DNA of 64,000 nt from Leifsonia shinshuensis (GTDB lineage: Bacteria > Actinomycetota > Actinomycetes > Actinomycetales > Microbacteriaceae), in NCBI RefSeq assembly GCF_013410375.1, contig NZ_JACCFL010000001.1, positions 868,001 through 932,000 on the forward strand, given 5' to 3'. This document shows positions 34,111-42,657 of this stretch, piece by piece. Positions within the stretch are counted from its first letter, which is position 1, and the number at the start of each line of letters is the position of its first letter. Position numbers and translations under genes: made by a program. The notes beneath the pieces are model-generated. The model had not been told where the DNA came from. It made no database searches and saw only the letters and a program-made list of their open reading frames with translations.

Positions 34111-35253
34111 TCAGTGCATCGGTTCCCTATCGTTCCCGGCGGCGACGGTCACCCGGAGGAAGACGATGATCCAGCTGAAGATCAGCACCGCGGCGACGAG
34201 CTCGACGGCCGTCAGGTTGTAGTAGCCGACGGCGAAGAACAGGGCGACGAGGGCGATCACGCCGATGAACACCCAGCCGAGCACGTAGAACGCGTGCGGG
34301 AGGTGCGGCATCGCCCAGCGGATGCCGACGGCGAGCACGCAGAAGATCACGGCCATCCCCGTTGCCGCCGTGTTGTGCAGCAGGAAGAACCGGTTGACCG
34401 GGAACAGGCCGACGAACGCGAGCATCGTGCCGATGATGACGAGCGCGGTGCGCACCTGCAGCTCGCCGCGCCCCGGGCGACGGCCGGCGCCGCTGTCGGT
34501 CGCGTAGCGGGCGATGGCCGTCACGAGGACGCCGCCGACGATGACCGTGATGTTGAAGGTCGCCGACGACCAGTCGTCGGTGATGCCGAGGACGCTCAGG
34601 TTCTGCTTCCACCAGTGCGGGTTGGAGGCCGTGAGCATGCTGGTGAGCGCCCCGACGACCAGGAAGACCGCCAGCACGGCGGAGAGCAGCAGTGGGTTCA
34701 TGTTCGCCGCGGCCAGGAAGACGTAGTAGCCGGTGACGGCGGCGGCCGTGCCGACCAGGAGGGTCGCGGGGATCGCGAAGACCTGGGCGTCCTGGAAGCT
34801 GCGGGCGAGAACGTCGCTCAGCACCGTCCAGAGCAGCAGCACCACCACCGCGTGCGCGACGGCGATGGCGAGCGAGTCGAACACCTCCACGGCGGCGACC
34901 AGGCGCGACCGGTGCTCGCGAGGGCGGCGGAACCAGGGGATGCTCCAGGTCGCGACCCGGCCGCCGCCGTAGACGACCAGCGTCACCGCGCAGCAGGCGA
35001 TCGCCGCGAACTGCCCGACCGATCCCGCACCGGAGATGGAGAGGTCGTGGCCGGCGAAGACGAAGAAGGCGGCGACGCCGACGATCACGAAGGCGACCGC
35101 CCCGGCGCCGAGCGCGAGCGACTCCACGGAGGCCGCCCGCATCCGCCGGCCGAGCCGCTCGGCCGCACCGTGCTCACCGGCACCACGCTCGCCGACGCTG
35201 CTCTCGCCGGGACCGTGCTCGCCGGCGCTGTCCTCCGAGACCGCCGAACTCAT
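34111..35253 (-). CDS. multi-pass membrane protein, DUF998-like
   Basis: A 380-aa protein with about eight to ten helices, for example VAFVIVGVAAFFVFAG and AVIFCVLAVGIRWAM. HWWKQNLSVLGITDDWSS and FPVNRFFLLHN recall the DUF998 family of actinobacterial membrane proteins, though this is recognition by pattern only. The N-terminal 35 residues are a degenerate Gly-Glu-His repeat (GEHGPGESSVGERGAGEHG) encoded by imperfect 18-base repeats. No function can be given; it lies at the edge of the polysaccharide locus. Confidence 0.72.
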   Translation of the reverse strand: MSSAVSEDSAGEHGPGESSVGERGAGEHGAAERLGRRMRAASVESLALGAGAVAFVIVGVAAFFVFAGHDLSISGAGSVGQFAAIACCAVTLVVYGGGRVATWSIPWFRRPREHRSRLVAAVEVFDSLAIAVAHAVVVLLLWTVLSDVLARSFQDAQVFAIPATLLVGTAAAVTGYYVFLAAANMNPLLLSAVLAVFLVVGALTSMLTASNPHWWKQNLSVLGITDDWSSATFNITVIVGGVLVTAIARYATDSGAGRRPGRGELQVRTALVIIGTMLAFVGLFPVNRFFLLHNTAATGMAVIFCVLAVGIRWAMPHLPHAFYVLGWVFIGVIALVALFFAVGYYNLTAVELVAAVLIFSWIIVFLRVTVAAGNDREPMH

Positions 35254-35311
35254 GGTCGAAGCATAGGCTGCCCGCGCCGCCGGCGAGGAGGGGGCATCGG
35301 TGGACGGGAGG

Positions 35312-36883
35312 TCAGCGGGTCAGCTCGATCAGCATCGTGCGGTGCGTCGGCACGGTGCGTCCGGTCTCGTGGAAGCCCAGCGCCTCCAGGTCGGCCAGGC
35401 CGTAGTGGTGGAGGCTGCCGTCCATGTCGTTCTCGACCAGCCACACCCGCTGGACCCCGTCGAACCGGCCGCGCGCCGCCGCCTGCGGGATGGTGTAGAC
35501 GCGGTCGGCCCAGCCGATGTTGTGCGTGTACGGCGTCTCCAGCGTCGGGTCGATCACGCCGGCGAAGCCGGACGGGTAGGTGTGCATCGCGAGGCGCGGG
35601 CGCTGCGACGGCCGCGTCGACTCGTCGAAGACGACGGCGTCGCCGGGTCGCGCCACCGACGCCATCGCGCTGCTGACCTCCGACCAGTCCGAGTCGTTCT
35701 TGGAGTACGGACCGCGCTGGTCGAGGTAGGCCGGGGTCGAGACCGCGATGAACAGCAGGGCGCCCACCCCGGTCGCCGCGACCGCCGGGATCGCACTGCG
35801 CCGCGCGACGAACCGGCCGAGCACGAGCAGGCCCTCCGCGATGAGCAGCGCGGCGGCGGGCGCCGCGAAGGTGGAGTAGCGGCCGGTGTACATCGGGAAG
35901 ACCAGGTTGACCAGCAGCATCGCCCCCGTGGGCAGCAGGAGCCAGGCGGCGCCGACGAGCGTGGCCCCGATCGGCAGCTCGCCCTCCGGGGAGGCAGTGG
36001 CCCCGGGTCGTCCCCAGCGGTCGCGCACCCAGGCGCCGATCGCGAGCAGGATGAGCGCCCACGCCGCCACAGCCACCCAGCCGTTGCCGAACCACGGCTG
36101 CCACAGCAGGCTCAGCGGGTCGGTGCTCTGGTCGGCCAGGTAGCCGATCTGGCTGCGCTCGAAGAACGCCAGCAGGCCGAGCGGGGCGAGGGCGAGGAGG
36201 GCGCAGCCGGTGGCGATCAGCCACGCCCGCAGCGTCGGCCGCGACGCCCGGGAGAGCAGCAGGACGGCGAGGTGCGCAAGGGCGAGCGACGCGGTGTAGA
36301 GGAAGAGGTACGACGTGAGCGCCAGCCCGGCGGCGTAGACGGCCCAGCAGGTGCGCCGGACCGAGGCGGGCGCCGTCCGCCCGCTGCCGTCCACGAGCCA
36401 GAGCAGCAGCAGGGTCAGCCAGCCCGCGGCGGCCGCGGTGAACGCGAACGACCGGGCCTCCTCGCCCGCGTAGGTCAGCCGGGGGAGGACGCACGCGACG
36501 ATGCCGGCGACGACCGCCGCCTTCGGGCCGCCCCTGCGGCCGGCCAGCAGCGTGACCGCCGCGACGGCGAACCCGATGGCGACCGCGCTCGGGAGCCGCA
36601 GGGCGAACGGGCTCTCGCCGGCCAGACGGATCCAGCCGTGCATGCCCAGGTAGTACAGCCCGTGCACCGCATCGACATGGAACAGCATCGGCCAGAGCGT
36701 GGACACCGGCCGCCGGGCCGACATCAGGGTGGTCGCCTCGTCGCCCCAGAGCGACGGGATCCAGCTGCCTGCGGCGCAGATGACGGTCGCGAGCAGCCCG
36801 AACGCGACGGCGATGGTCCACGGCCGGACGGCACGGAGGGGCGCGACGCCGGTGGGGCGCTCTGTCGCGGTCAGCGCGCTCAT
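35312..36883 (-). CDS. PMT/ArnT-like integral membrane glycosyltransferase (GT39-type)
   Basis: A 523-aa protein with about eleven helices. WGDEATTLMSARRPVSTLW in the first extracytoplasmic loop carries the Asp-Glu pair typical of GT39/GT83 dolichyl-phosphate sugar transferases. YYLGMHGWIRLAGESPFALRLPSA is the second family segment. Such enzymes use polyprenyl-phosphate sugars on the outer face of the membrane to glycosylate proteins, lipids or glycans. The ATG at 36883 follows GGGGGTGGG. The acceptor is unknown. Confidence 0.82.
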   Translation of the reverse strand: MSALTATERPTGVAPLRAVRPWTIAVAFGLLATVICAAGSWIPSLWGDEATTLMSARRPVSTLWPMLFHVDAVHGLYYLGMHGWIRLAGESPFALRLPSAVAIGFAVAAVTLLAGRRGGPKAAVVAGIVACVLPRLTYAGEEARSFAFTAAAAGWLTLLLLWLVDGSGRTAPASVRRTCWAVYAAGLALTSYLFLYTASLALAHLAVLLLSRASRPTLRAWLIATGCALLALAPLGLLAFFERSQIGYLADQSTDPLSLLWQPWFGNGWVAVAAWALILLAIGAWVRDRWGRPGATASPEGELPIGATLVGAAWLLLPTGAMLLVNLVFPMYTGRYSTFAAPAAALLIAEGLLVLGRFVARRSAIPAVAATGVGALLFIAVSTPAYLDQRGPYSKNDSDWSEVSSAMASVARPGDAVVFDESTRPSQRPRLAMHTYPSGFAGVIDPTLETPYTHNIGWADRVYTIPQAAARGRFDGVQRVWLVENDMDGSLHHYGLADLEALGFHETGRTVPTHRTMLIELTR

Positions 36884-37257
36884 CCCACCCCCGTCTCCTG
36901 GCGCCTGGCTCTGTTCTCGCACACGTGCAGCGCCTCGCGCACGCACGTCCGCAGACCACCCAACCAGACGTCCCCGGGGAGTCGCTGAAGGTCCACTGCG
37001 GAAGCGCATACTTTGCGGAGAATTCACCCCGCGTTTCCGGTCAGCGGAAGTCGCGTGTCTGAGTGCTGGATCCCGGGCGCGGGCGCGAACACGCCCTGCC
37101 GCCCGGGATCCGCCCCACACACGCCGGGAAGACGGGGGTGTCCGTGATCCACGCTCCGCCGCATCCAGCGTGCTACTAGGGAGATTACGTGCGCTCGCGC
37201 ATCCGGGGCAGGGGATTCACGGGGCGGCGCGGGAGTGGTACGCGGCAGCGGGAGGCC
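36884..37257. other. 374-base intergenic region
   Basis: No protein or RNA gene was recognised. It must contain the promoter of the minus-strand GT39-type gene. A weak inverted repeat CACGCT (37150-37155) / AGCGTG (37167-37172) lies near the 3' end of the aldo/keto reductase gene and could be its terminator. Confidence 0.4.
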
Positions 37258-38295
37258 CTACAGCTCCCCGCGGCGCGCGCCGGCCCAGAGGTCGACGCCC
37301 GCGTCGATCGCGAGCTCGTCGATGGCCCGGAGCTCCTCGGCGGTGAACGCGAGGTTGTCGAGCGCGCCCACGTTCTGCTCCAGCTGGGCGACGCTGCTGG
37401 CGCCGATGACCAGCGAGGTCACCCGCGGGTCGCGGAGCGCCCAGGCCAGCGCGAGCTGCGCGAGCGACTGCCCGCGCGCGGACGCGATCGCGTTCAGACC
37501 GCGCAGCCGCTCCACGGCCTCGTCGGTGAGCCAGTCGGCGTCGAAGGAGGTGCCGGCGGCGGCCCGCGAGCCCTCGGGGACGCCGTCCAGGTACTTGCCG
37601 GTGAGCATGCCCTGGGCCAGCGCGGTGAAGCCGATGACGCCGACGCCCAGCTCGCCGGCGGCGTCGAGCAGGCCCTCCGTCTCGATCCAGCGGTTCAGCA
37701 TGGAGTACGACGGCTGGTGGATGAGGAGCGGGGTGCCGAGCTCGCGGAGGATCTCCGCCGCGCGCCGCGTCTCCTCCGCGCCGTAGGACGAGATCCCGAC
37801 ATACAGCGCCTTCCCGCTGCGCACCGCGGTGTCGAGCGCCTGCATGGTCTCCTCGAGCGGCGTGCTCGGGTCGGGCCGGTGCGAGTAGAAGATGTCCACG
37901 TAGTCGAGGCCGAGCCGGGTGAGCGACTGGTCGAGGCTGGCGAGCACGTACTTGCGGCTGCCGCCGCCCTGGCCGTACGGGCCGGGCCACATGTCCCAGC
38001 CGGCCTTCGACGACACGATCAGCTCGTCGCGGTACGGCCGCAGGTCCTCCTGCAGGATGCGGCCGAAGTTGAGCTCGGCCGCGCCGTACGGCGGCCCGTA
38101 GTTGTTCGCCAGGTCGAAGTGCGTGATCCCGAGGTCGAAGGCGCGGCGGACGATCGCGCGCTGCGTCTCCAGCGGCCGGTCGTCGCCGAAGTTGTGCCAG
38201 AGCCCGAGGGACAGCGCGGGCAGGTCGAGACCGCTGCGGCCGGTGCGGCGGTACAGCATCCGGTCGTAGCGGGACGCGTTCGGTACGTAGGTCAT
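37258..38295 (-). CDS. aldo/keto reductase (YghZ/L-glyceraldehyde 3-phosphate reductase-like)
   Basis: A 345-aa NADPH-dependent (beta/alpha)8 reductase. The tetrad is visible as Asp and Tyr in FDLANNYGPPYG, Lys in IVSSKAGWDM and His in IFYSHRPDP. MLYRRTGRSGLDLPALSLGLW at the N-terminus matches the YghZ subfamily, which reduces aldehydes such as methylglyoxal or L-glyceraldehyde 3-phosphate. The ATG at 38295 was chosen because earlier in-frame starts precede any family similarity. Confidence 0.92.
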   Translation of the reverse strand: MTYVPNASRYDRMLYRRTGRSGLDLPALSLGLWHNFGDDRPLETQRAIVRRAFDLGITHFDLANNYGPPYGAAELNFGRILQEDLRPYRDELIVSSKAGWDMWPGPYGQGGGSRKYVLASLDQSLTRLGLDYVDIFYSHRPDPSTPLEETMQALDTAVRSGKALYVGISSYGAEETRRAAEILRELGTPLLIHQPSYSMLNRWIETEGLLDAAGELGVGVIGFTALAQGMLTGKYLDGVPEGSRAAAGTSFDADWLTDEAVERLRGLNAIASARGQSLAQLALAWALRDPRVTSLVIGASSVAQLEQNVGALDNLAFTAEELRAIDELAIDAGVDLWAGARRGEL

Positions 38296-38335
38296 GCCAC
38301 CAGCCTCGTGCACGCGCACGGGTTCGTCCAACAGG

Positions 38336-38363
38336 GCGCGACGATGCGATTGTGCCGTCGCGC
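38336..38363 (-). terminator. 8-base inverted repeat after the small membrane protein
   Basis: GCGCGACG (38336-38343) and CGTCGCGC (38356-38363) are perfectly complementary with a 12-base loop, 18 bases after the stop of the small membrane protein. It probably terminates that transcript before the aldo/keto reductase. Confidence 0.55.
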
Positions 38364-38380
38364 GGATCAATCGGCCGCGG

Positions 38381-38545
38381 TCAGCTCCGCGACGCCCCGC
38401 GGCGCAGCCAGCCGACGATCGCGGTGATCACGAAGAACACGATCCCGAGGATCGCCAGCCAGAGCAGACCCTTGACCGCGAAGCCGAGGATCGCGAGGAT
38501 CAGCCAGATCACGAGCAGGACGATGATGAGAGCAACCATGCTCAC
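38381..38545 (-). CDS. small hydrophobic membrane protein
   Basis: A 54-aa protein read from GTG at 38545, or 52 aa from ATG at 38539. It is almost entirely hydrophobic: two helices, VALIIVLLVIWLILAILGF and LLWLAILGIVFFVITAIVG, joined by AVKG and ending WLRRGASRS. GGAGGGAG lies eight bases before the GTG, a strong ribosome binding site that favours the longer form. Similar one-domain hydrophobic proteins are widespread in actinobacteria without known function. It is too short for usual length cut-offs and would be missed. Confidence 0.8.
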   Translation of the reverse strand: MSMVALIIVLLVIWLILAILGFAVKGLLWLAILGIVFFVITAIVGWLRRGASRS

Positions 38546-38590
38546 ACCGAACTCCCTCCGGGGCCGCAGGTCAATGGCGCGCCCGCCGAC

Positions 38591-38619
38591 TCGACACCGC
38601 CCCGTTCTGCGACTACTGT
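38591..38619 (+). promoter_or_regulatory. sigma70-like promoter of the lipoprotein/kinase pair
   Basis: TCGACA (38591-38596) and TACTGT (38614-38619) are separated by exactly 17 bases. The ATG at 38630 follows within about four bases of the expected start, so the mRNA is leaderless or nearly so. Confidence 0.72.
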
Positions 38620-38629
38620 GCTCTGGGCT

Positions 38630-39046
38630 ATGAGACGACTACCCATCGCGGCGGCGGGCGTCGCCCTCGCGCTCGGCCTCGCCGGCTGCGCCGGGGGGAC
38701 CTACACGACCGACACGGCGAGCCGGCTGCAGCACGGCGTGCTGAGCGTGGTGACCGCCGCGGGCGGGAAGGACTACGCCGGCGCCCTGGCGCAGCTGGCG
38801 GCGCTGAAGCAGCAGAACGACGCCGCACTGAAGGCCGGCACCATCGCCGCGGACCGCCACGACGCGATCGCGAAGTCCATCGCGGCCGTCGAGGCCGATC
38901 TCACGCAGCTCCGCGACGCCGCCGAGCGCCAGGCCCTGCAGGACCAGATCAAGCAGCTCCAGCAGCAGCAGCAGCAACAGCAACAGAAACCGCAGGACAA
39001 GAAGGGCAAAGGCAAGGGCGGCGACGAGGGCGGTGACCACGGATGA
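38630..39046 (+). CDS. poly-Gln lipoprotein
   Basis: A 138-aa predicted lipoprotein. The signal peptide PIAAAGVALALGLAGC ends in a lipobox (LAGC), so Cys is lipidated and the protein is anchored outside the membrane. A helical region of about 85 residues ends in a run of nine Gln, followed by a Lys/Gly tail (KKGKGKGGDEGG). The poly-Gln is encoded by mixed CAG/CAA codons. It overlaps the kinase start by four bases, so the two are made together. It may be a sensor or modulator of the kinase pathway; this is inferred. Confidence 0.82.
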   Translation: MRRLPIAAAGVALALGLAGCAGGTYTTDTASRLQHGVLSVVTAAGGKDYAGALAQLAALKQQNDAALKAGTIAADRHDAIAKSIAAVEADLTQLRDAAERQALQDQIKQLQQQQQQQQQKPQDKKGKGKGGDEGGDHG

Positions 39047-40350
39047 CCGCCACCGGCAGGACACCCGCCGCCGCCGCGCCGCATCGCGCCGGTGAGCGCG
39101 TCGCCGACCGCTACCGCCTCGTCGAGCGGGTCGGCTCGGGCGGGATGGCCGAGGTCTTCCGCGCCCACGACGAGATGCTCGGCCGGGACGTCGCGCTCAA
39201 GATCTTCCGACGCGAGTTCGCCTCCGCCGAGGACCTCCAGCGCCAGCAGGCCGAGGTGCGGCTGCTCGCGAACCTCTCGCACCCCTCCCTGGTCACGCTG
39301 TTCGACACCACGTCGGACGTCGACGGCCGGGGCGTGCTGGTGCTGGAGTACGTCGACGGCACCGACGCCGGCGCGCGCCTGAAGGCCGGACCGCTTCCGG
39401 CGCCGGCCGTCGCGGCGCTCGGGGCGGATATCGCGCGGGCGCTCGCCTACATCCACGCCAAGGGCGTCGTGCACAGGGACGTCTCGCCCGCCAACATCCT
39501 GCTGCCCGGCGCCACCTCCTCGGGCGTCGCCGCGAAGCTCACCGACCTCGGCATCGCCCGCCTCGTCGACGACGCCAGGATCACGTCGACGGGCTTCGTG
39601 ATCGGGACGGCGAGCTACCTGAGCCCCGAGCAGGCGGCGGGCGGGCCGGTCGGCGCGCCGAGCGACGTCTACTCGCTCGGCCTGGTGCTCCTGGAGTGCC
39701 TGACCGGCCGGCGGGAGTTCCCCGGCAGCGGTGTGGAGTCGGCCGCCGCGCGGCTGGCGCGCGACCCGGAGGTGCCCGCGACGCTGGACCCGGACTGGCG
39801 GCAGCTGCTCCGGTCCATGGTGGCGCGCGAGCCGGGCGACCGGCCGGCCGCGGACGTCGTGGCCGCCCGCCTGGGGGAGCTGCTGGCGAGCGCGGGGCCC
39901 CGGACGCAGGCCGCCCCGCCGCCGGACGCCGCCGCCGACGCCGAGGGGCTCGCCCCGACGCTGCTGCTGCCCATGCCCGAGGAGCGGCCCACCGCCGCGA
40001 CCACGGTGCTCCCGCCGACGCGTCAGGTGACCGCGTCCGCCGCGACCACGGTGCTCCCGCCGACGCGGCAGGTGACCGCGTCCGCCGCGCCCGCGCCTGC
40101 GCCCGCCGCGCCCGCGCCTGCGGCCACGACCCGGACCTCCCGCGCGGTGTTCGGGCTGCGGCGCGGCATGCTCGCGATCGTGGCGGCCGCCGTCGTGCTG
40201 ATCGCGGTGGTCATCGCGATCGCGATCGGCGCCCTGACGGCGGGAGGGCAGCCCGCGCCGGACCCGGTGCGGAGCTACCCGGCGGTCGGCGGAACGCTCG
40301 GCGACCACCTCAAGCAGCTCGAGCACGACGTGTCGAACTCGGGGCCGTAG
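39043..40350 (+). CDS. membrane Ser/Thr protein kinase (PknB-type catalytic domain)
   Basis: A 435-aa kinase. RVGSGGMAEVF is the Gly loop, VALKIF holds the ATP Lys, VHRDVSPANIL is the catalytic loop and DLGIAR replaces the usual DFG. GTASYLSPEQA matches the activation/P+1 region. The catalytic Asp is present, but the Lys of HRDLKP is replaced by Ser, as in some active kinases. A Pro/Ala/Thr linker with a duplicated 15-residue unit precedes one membrane helix (GMLAIVAAAVVLIAVVIAIA). The short C-terminal outside segment has no PASTA domains. Confidence 0.92.
   Translation: MTATGRTPAAAAPHRAGERVADRYRLVERVGSGGMAEVFRAHDEMLGRDVALKIFRREFASAEDLQRQQAEVRLLANLSHPSLVTLFDTTSDVDGRGVLVLEYVDGTDAGARLKAGPLPAPAVAALGADIARALAYIHAKGVVHRDVSPANILLPGATSSGVAAKLTDLGIARLVDDARITSTGFVIGTASYLSPEQAAGGPVGAPSDVYSLGLVLLECLTGRREFPGSGVESAAARLARDPEVPATLDPDWRQLLRSMVAREPGDRPAADVVAARLGELLASAGPRTQAAPPPDAAADAEGLAPTLLLPMPEERPTAATTVLPPTRQVTASAATTVLPPTRQVTASAAPAPAPAAPAPAATTRTSRAVFGLRRGMLAIVAAAVVLIAVVIAIAIGALTAGGQPAPDPVRSYPAVGGTLGDHLKQLEHDVSNSGP
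39997..40086 (+). repeat. two tandem 45-base units in the kinase linker
   Basis: Two nearly identical 45-base in-frame units (39997-40041 and 40042-40086) encode ATTVLPPTRQVTASA twice. They differ at one base, indicating recent duplication. Thr residues in TVLPPTRQ could be autophosphorylation sites. Confidence 0.85.
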
Positions 40351-40362
40351 CCGGGGACGCGC

Positions 40363-41064
40363 TCAGGCTCCGGAGTCCTCCCGCGCCATCGCCTGCACCG
40401 CGGCGTCGGCCTCCTCGACGATCGCGCGCATGGCCGCCTCGGCACGCGCGCCGTCGCCCGAGCGGACCGCGCCGGCGACCTCCTGGTGCAGCCGGATGGC
40501 CTCGGGGTTGGCGGTGTGCGGCATGAGGGCGTGCGCGGTGCGGCCCGACAGGGCCTCCACCACGGCCCGGCTGAGCGCGCGGAAGCCCGGGTTGCCTGAG
40601 GCCTCCAGCAGGACGCGGTGGAACGCCTGGTCGTAGGCCAGGTACTCGCCGTGGTCGGCCGCGCGTTGGGTGGAGGCCATGCCGACGATCGCCTCGGTGA
40701 GCGCGCCGCACTGCTCCGGGGTGGCGCGGGTGCTGGCGAGGCGCGCGGCGACGGGCTCGATCGCGAGCCGCAGCTCGCTCAGGGTGCCCAGCGCGGCGAG
40801 CCGGTCGGGGCCGGCGAGGCGCCAGGCGATGACGCGCGGGTCGAGGACGCGCCACTCGGTCTCCGGCTGCACGACCGTCCCGCGGCGCCGTCTGGCCTGC
40901 ACGAGGCCCAGGGCTTCGAGGACGCGGATGCACTCCCGGAGTACGGTGCGGGAGATACCGAGACCCTCCGGGGTGAGCACCGAGCCCGGCGGGATCGCCC
41001 CGGTGACGATGCGGCTGCCGACGGACTCGATGGCCAGCTCGTGGAGGGAGTCCGTTGGAGGCAT
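40363..41064 (-). CDS. gntR: FadR-type GntR transcriptional regulator, probable gluconate regulator
   Basis: A 233-aa regulator with an N-terminal winged helix-turn-helix (LGISRTVLRECIRVLEALGLV) and a C-terminal FCD ligand domain carrying LRLAIEPVAARLA and the metal-binding His pattern YDQAFHRVLLEAS. It diverges from gntP-gntK, so it most likely represses them and senses gluconate or 6-phosphogluconate, by analogy with other gluconate loci. WRVLDPRVIAWRL is typical of sugar-acid responsive FadR proteins. Confidence 0.88.
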   Translation of the reverse strand: MPPTDSLHELAIESVGSRIVTGAIPPGSVLTPEGLGISRTVLRECIRVLEALGLVQARRRRGTVVQPETEWRVLDPRVIAWRLAGPDRLAALGTLSELRLAIEPVAARLASTRATPEQCGALTEAIVGMASTQRAADHGEYLAYDQAFHRVLLEASGNPGFRALSRAVVEALSGRTAHALMPHTANPEAIRLHQEVAGAVRSGDGARAEAAMRAIVEEADAAVQAMAREDSGA

Positions 41065-41137
41065 GGCCTCATTATCGAGGATCCCTTACGTCTGGACAAA
41101 CACGGTTACGCCGCGATTAATACATACGAAAGCTCGC

Positions 41138-41167
41138 TCGACTTCGCATTTATCTGATTTATATGTA
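41138..41167 (+). promoter_or_regulatory. candidate gntP promoter in the 146-base divergent spacer
   Basis: TCGACT (41138-41143) and TATGTA (41162-41167) are spaced by 18 bases in an unusually AT-rich stretch of the spacer 41065-41210. TACATA at 41121-41126 is an inverted copy of the -10 TATGTA. Either could be part of the operator bound by the divergently encoded regulator. Confidence 0.5.
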
Positions 41168-41210
41168 GGGTGGCCGAGCACAACGTCCCCATGACTGACC
41201 AAGGATGCTC

Positions 41211-42656
41211 ATGATCGACCTTCCCTCCAGCGCGCTCCGCGTCGCCGCCGCAGCGGCGCCGGCCGCGCCGCACCCCGCCTCCTCCGAGCCGCAGCTGATC
41301 CTCGCCGCCGTCGTCGGCGTCGCCGTCATCGTCGTCCTCATCACCTGGCTGCGGATCCACCCGTTCCTGTCGCTGCTGCTCGGCTCGCTCGTCACCGGCC
41401 TCGTCGCCGGCATGGCCGCCGACGCGGCGACCACGAGCTTCATCACCGGTTTCGGCGCGACCGAGGGCAGCGTCGGAATCCTGATCGCGCTCGGCGCGAT
41501 GTACGGCAAGCTGCTCGCCGACTCCGGCGGCGCCGACCGCATCGTGGACACGCTGGTCTCCCGCACGAGCGTCCGCGCCCTGCCGTGGGTGATGGGCCTG
41601 GTCGGCGCGATCATCGGCCTGCCGATGTTCTTCGAGATCGGCCTCGTCCTGCTCATCCCGGTCATCATCCTGGTGACGCGCCGGTCGAGGCTGCCGCTGA
41701 TGCGGGTCGCCCTCCCGGCGATCGCCGGCCTCTCCGCCATGCACGGCCTCGTGCCGCCGCACCCGGGCCCGCTCGTGGCCATCGGCGCGCTCGGCGCGAA
41801 CCTCGGCGTCACCCTCGCCTTCGGCGTGCTCGTCGCGATCCCGGTCATCATCCTCGCCGGACCGGTGTTCAGCCGCTTCGCGGCCAGGTGGGTGCCGGTC
41901 GACGTGCCAGGCCTCTTCCTCGGCACCGAGGGCGAAGGCGACGACGCCGCCGCGACCGCGGCCGCCGCCGACCGCAAGCGCCCCGCGTTCGCCCTCGCGC
42001 TCATCAGCATCCTGCTCCCCGTAGTCCTCATGCTCGGCAAGGCGCTCGCCGACATCACCGCCCCGAAGGCCACCGCCGAGTGGAAGACGATCCTCGACTT
42101 CCTCGGCACGCCCGCCATCGCGCTCACCATCGCCGTGCTGGCCGGTTTCTTCCTGCTCGGCATCCCCGGCGGGATGAACCGCAAGTCGCTGCAGGCCAGC
42201 CTCACCGCATCGCTGCCCCCGATCGCCGGCATCCTGCTCATCGTCGGCGCCGGCGGCGGCTTCAAGCAGGTGCTGGTCGACACCGGCATCGGCCAGGTCA
42301 TCGCGTCCTTCGCCCACGGCAGCAACGGGATCGGCATCCTGCTGCTCGCCTGGTTCATCGCGGCGCTGATCCGCGTCGCCACCGGCTCGGCCACGGTCGC
42401 CACGGTCACCGCCGCCGGGATCATGGTGCCGCTGACCGCCCACCTGTCGACCCCGATGGTGTCGCTGCTTGTGCTGGCGATCGGCTCCGGCTCGCTGTTC
42501 CTCTCCCACGTCAACGACGCCGGGTTCTGGCTGGTCAAGGAGTACCTGGGGCTCAGCATCCCGCAGACGCTGAAGAGCTGGACCGTCCTGGAGTGCATCG
42601 CCTCGGTCGTCGGTCTCGCCGGAACCCTGGTGATCGCCCTGGTCATCGGAGGCTGA
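41211..42656 (+). CDS. gntP: gluconate:H+ symporter (GntP family)
   Basis: A 481-aa permease with about 12-14 helices. Family signatures include FGATEGSVGILIALGAMYG, VPPHPGPLVAIG and SGSLFLSHVNDAGFWLVKEY, the latter diagnostic for GntP. It imports gluconate with protons. The ATG at 41211 is chosen over 41205 because AAGG at 41201-41204 is correctly spaced only from the later one. gntK follows after one base, so they are one operon. Confidence 0.93.
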   Translation: MIDLPSSALRVAAAAAPAAPHPASSEPQLILAAVVGVAVIVVLITWLRIHPFLSLLLGSLVTGLVAGMAADAATTSFITGFGATEGSVGILIALGAMYGKLLADSGGADRIVDTLVSRTSVRALPWVMGLVGAIIGLPMFFEIGLVLLIPVIILVTRRSRLPLMRVALPAIAGLSAMHGLVPPHPGPLVAIGALGANLGVTLAFGVLVAIPVIILAGPVFSRFAARWVPVDVPGLFLGTEGEGDDAAATAAAADRKRPAFALALISILLPVVLMLGKALADITAPKATAEWKTILDFLGTPAIALTIAVLAGFFLLGIPGGMNRKSLQASLTASLPPIAGILLIVGAGGGFKQVLVDTGIGQVIASFAHGSNGIGILLLAWFIAALIRVATGSATVATVTAAGIMVPLTAHLSTPMVSLLVLAIGSGSLFLSHVNDAGFWLVKEYLGLSIPQTLKSWTVLECIASVVGLAGTLVIALVIGG

Positions 42657-42657
42657 C

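Noticed and set aside
34114..35676. 520-codon plus-strand frame over the DUF998-like gene
   Set aside because: Its translation is Asp/Glu/His/Arg noise, whereas the minus strand shows regular membrane helices.
41191..41214. 7-codon frame before gntP (MTDQGCS)
   Set aside because: It lacks its own ribosome binding site and has no feature of an attenuator; overlap with the gntP start looks accidental.
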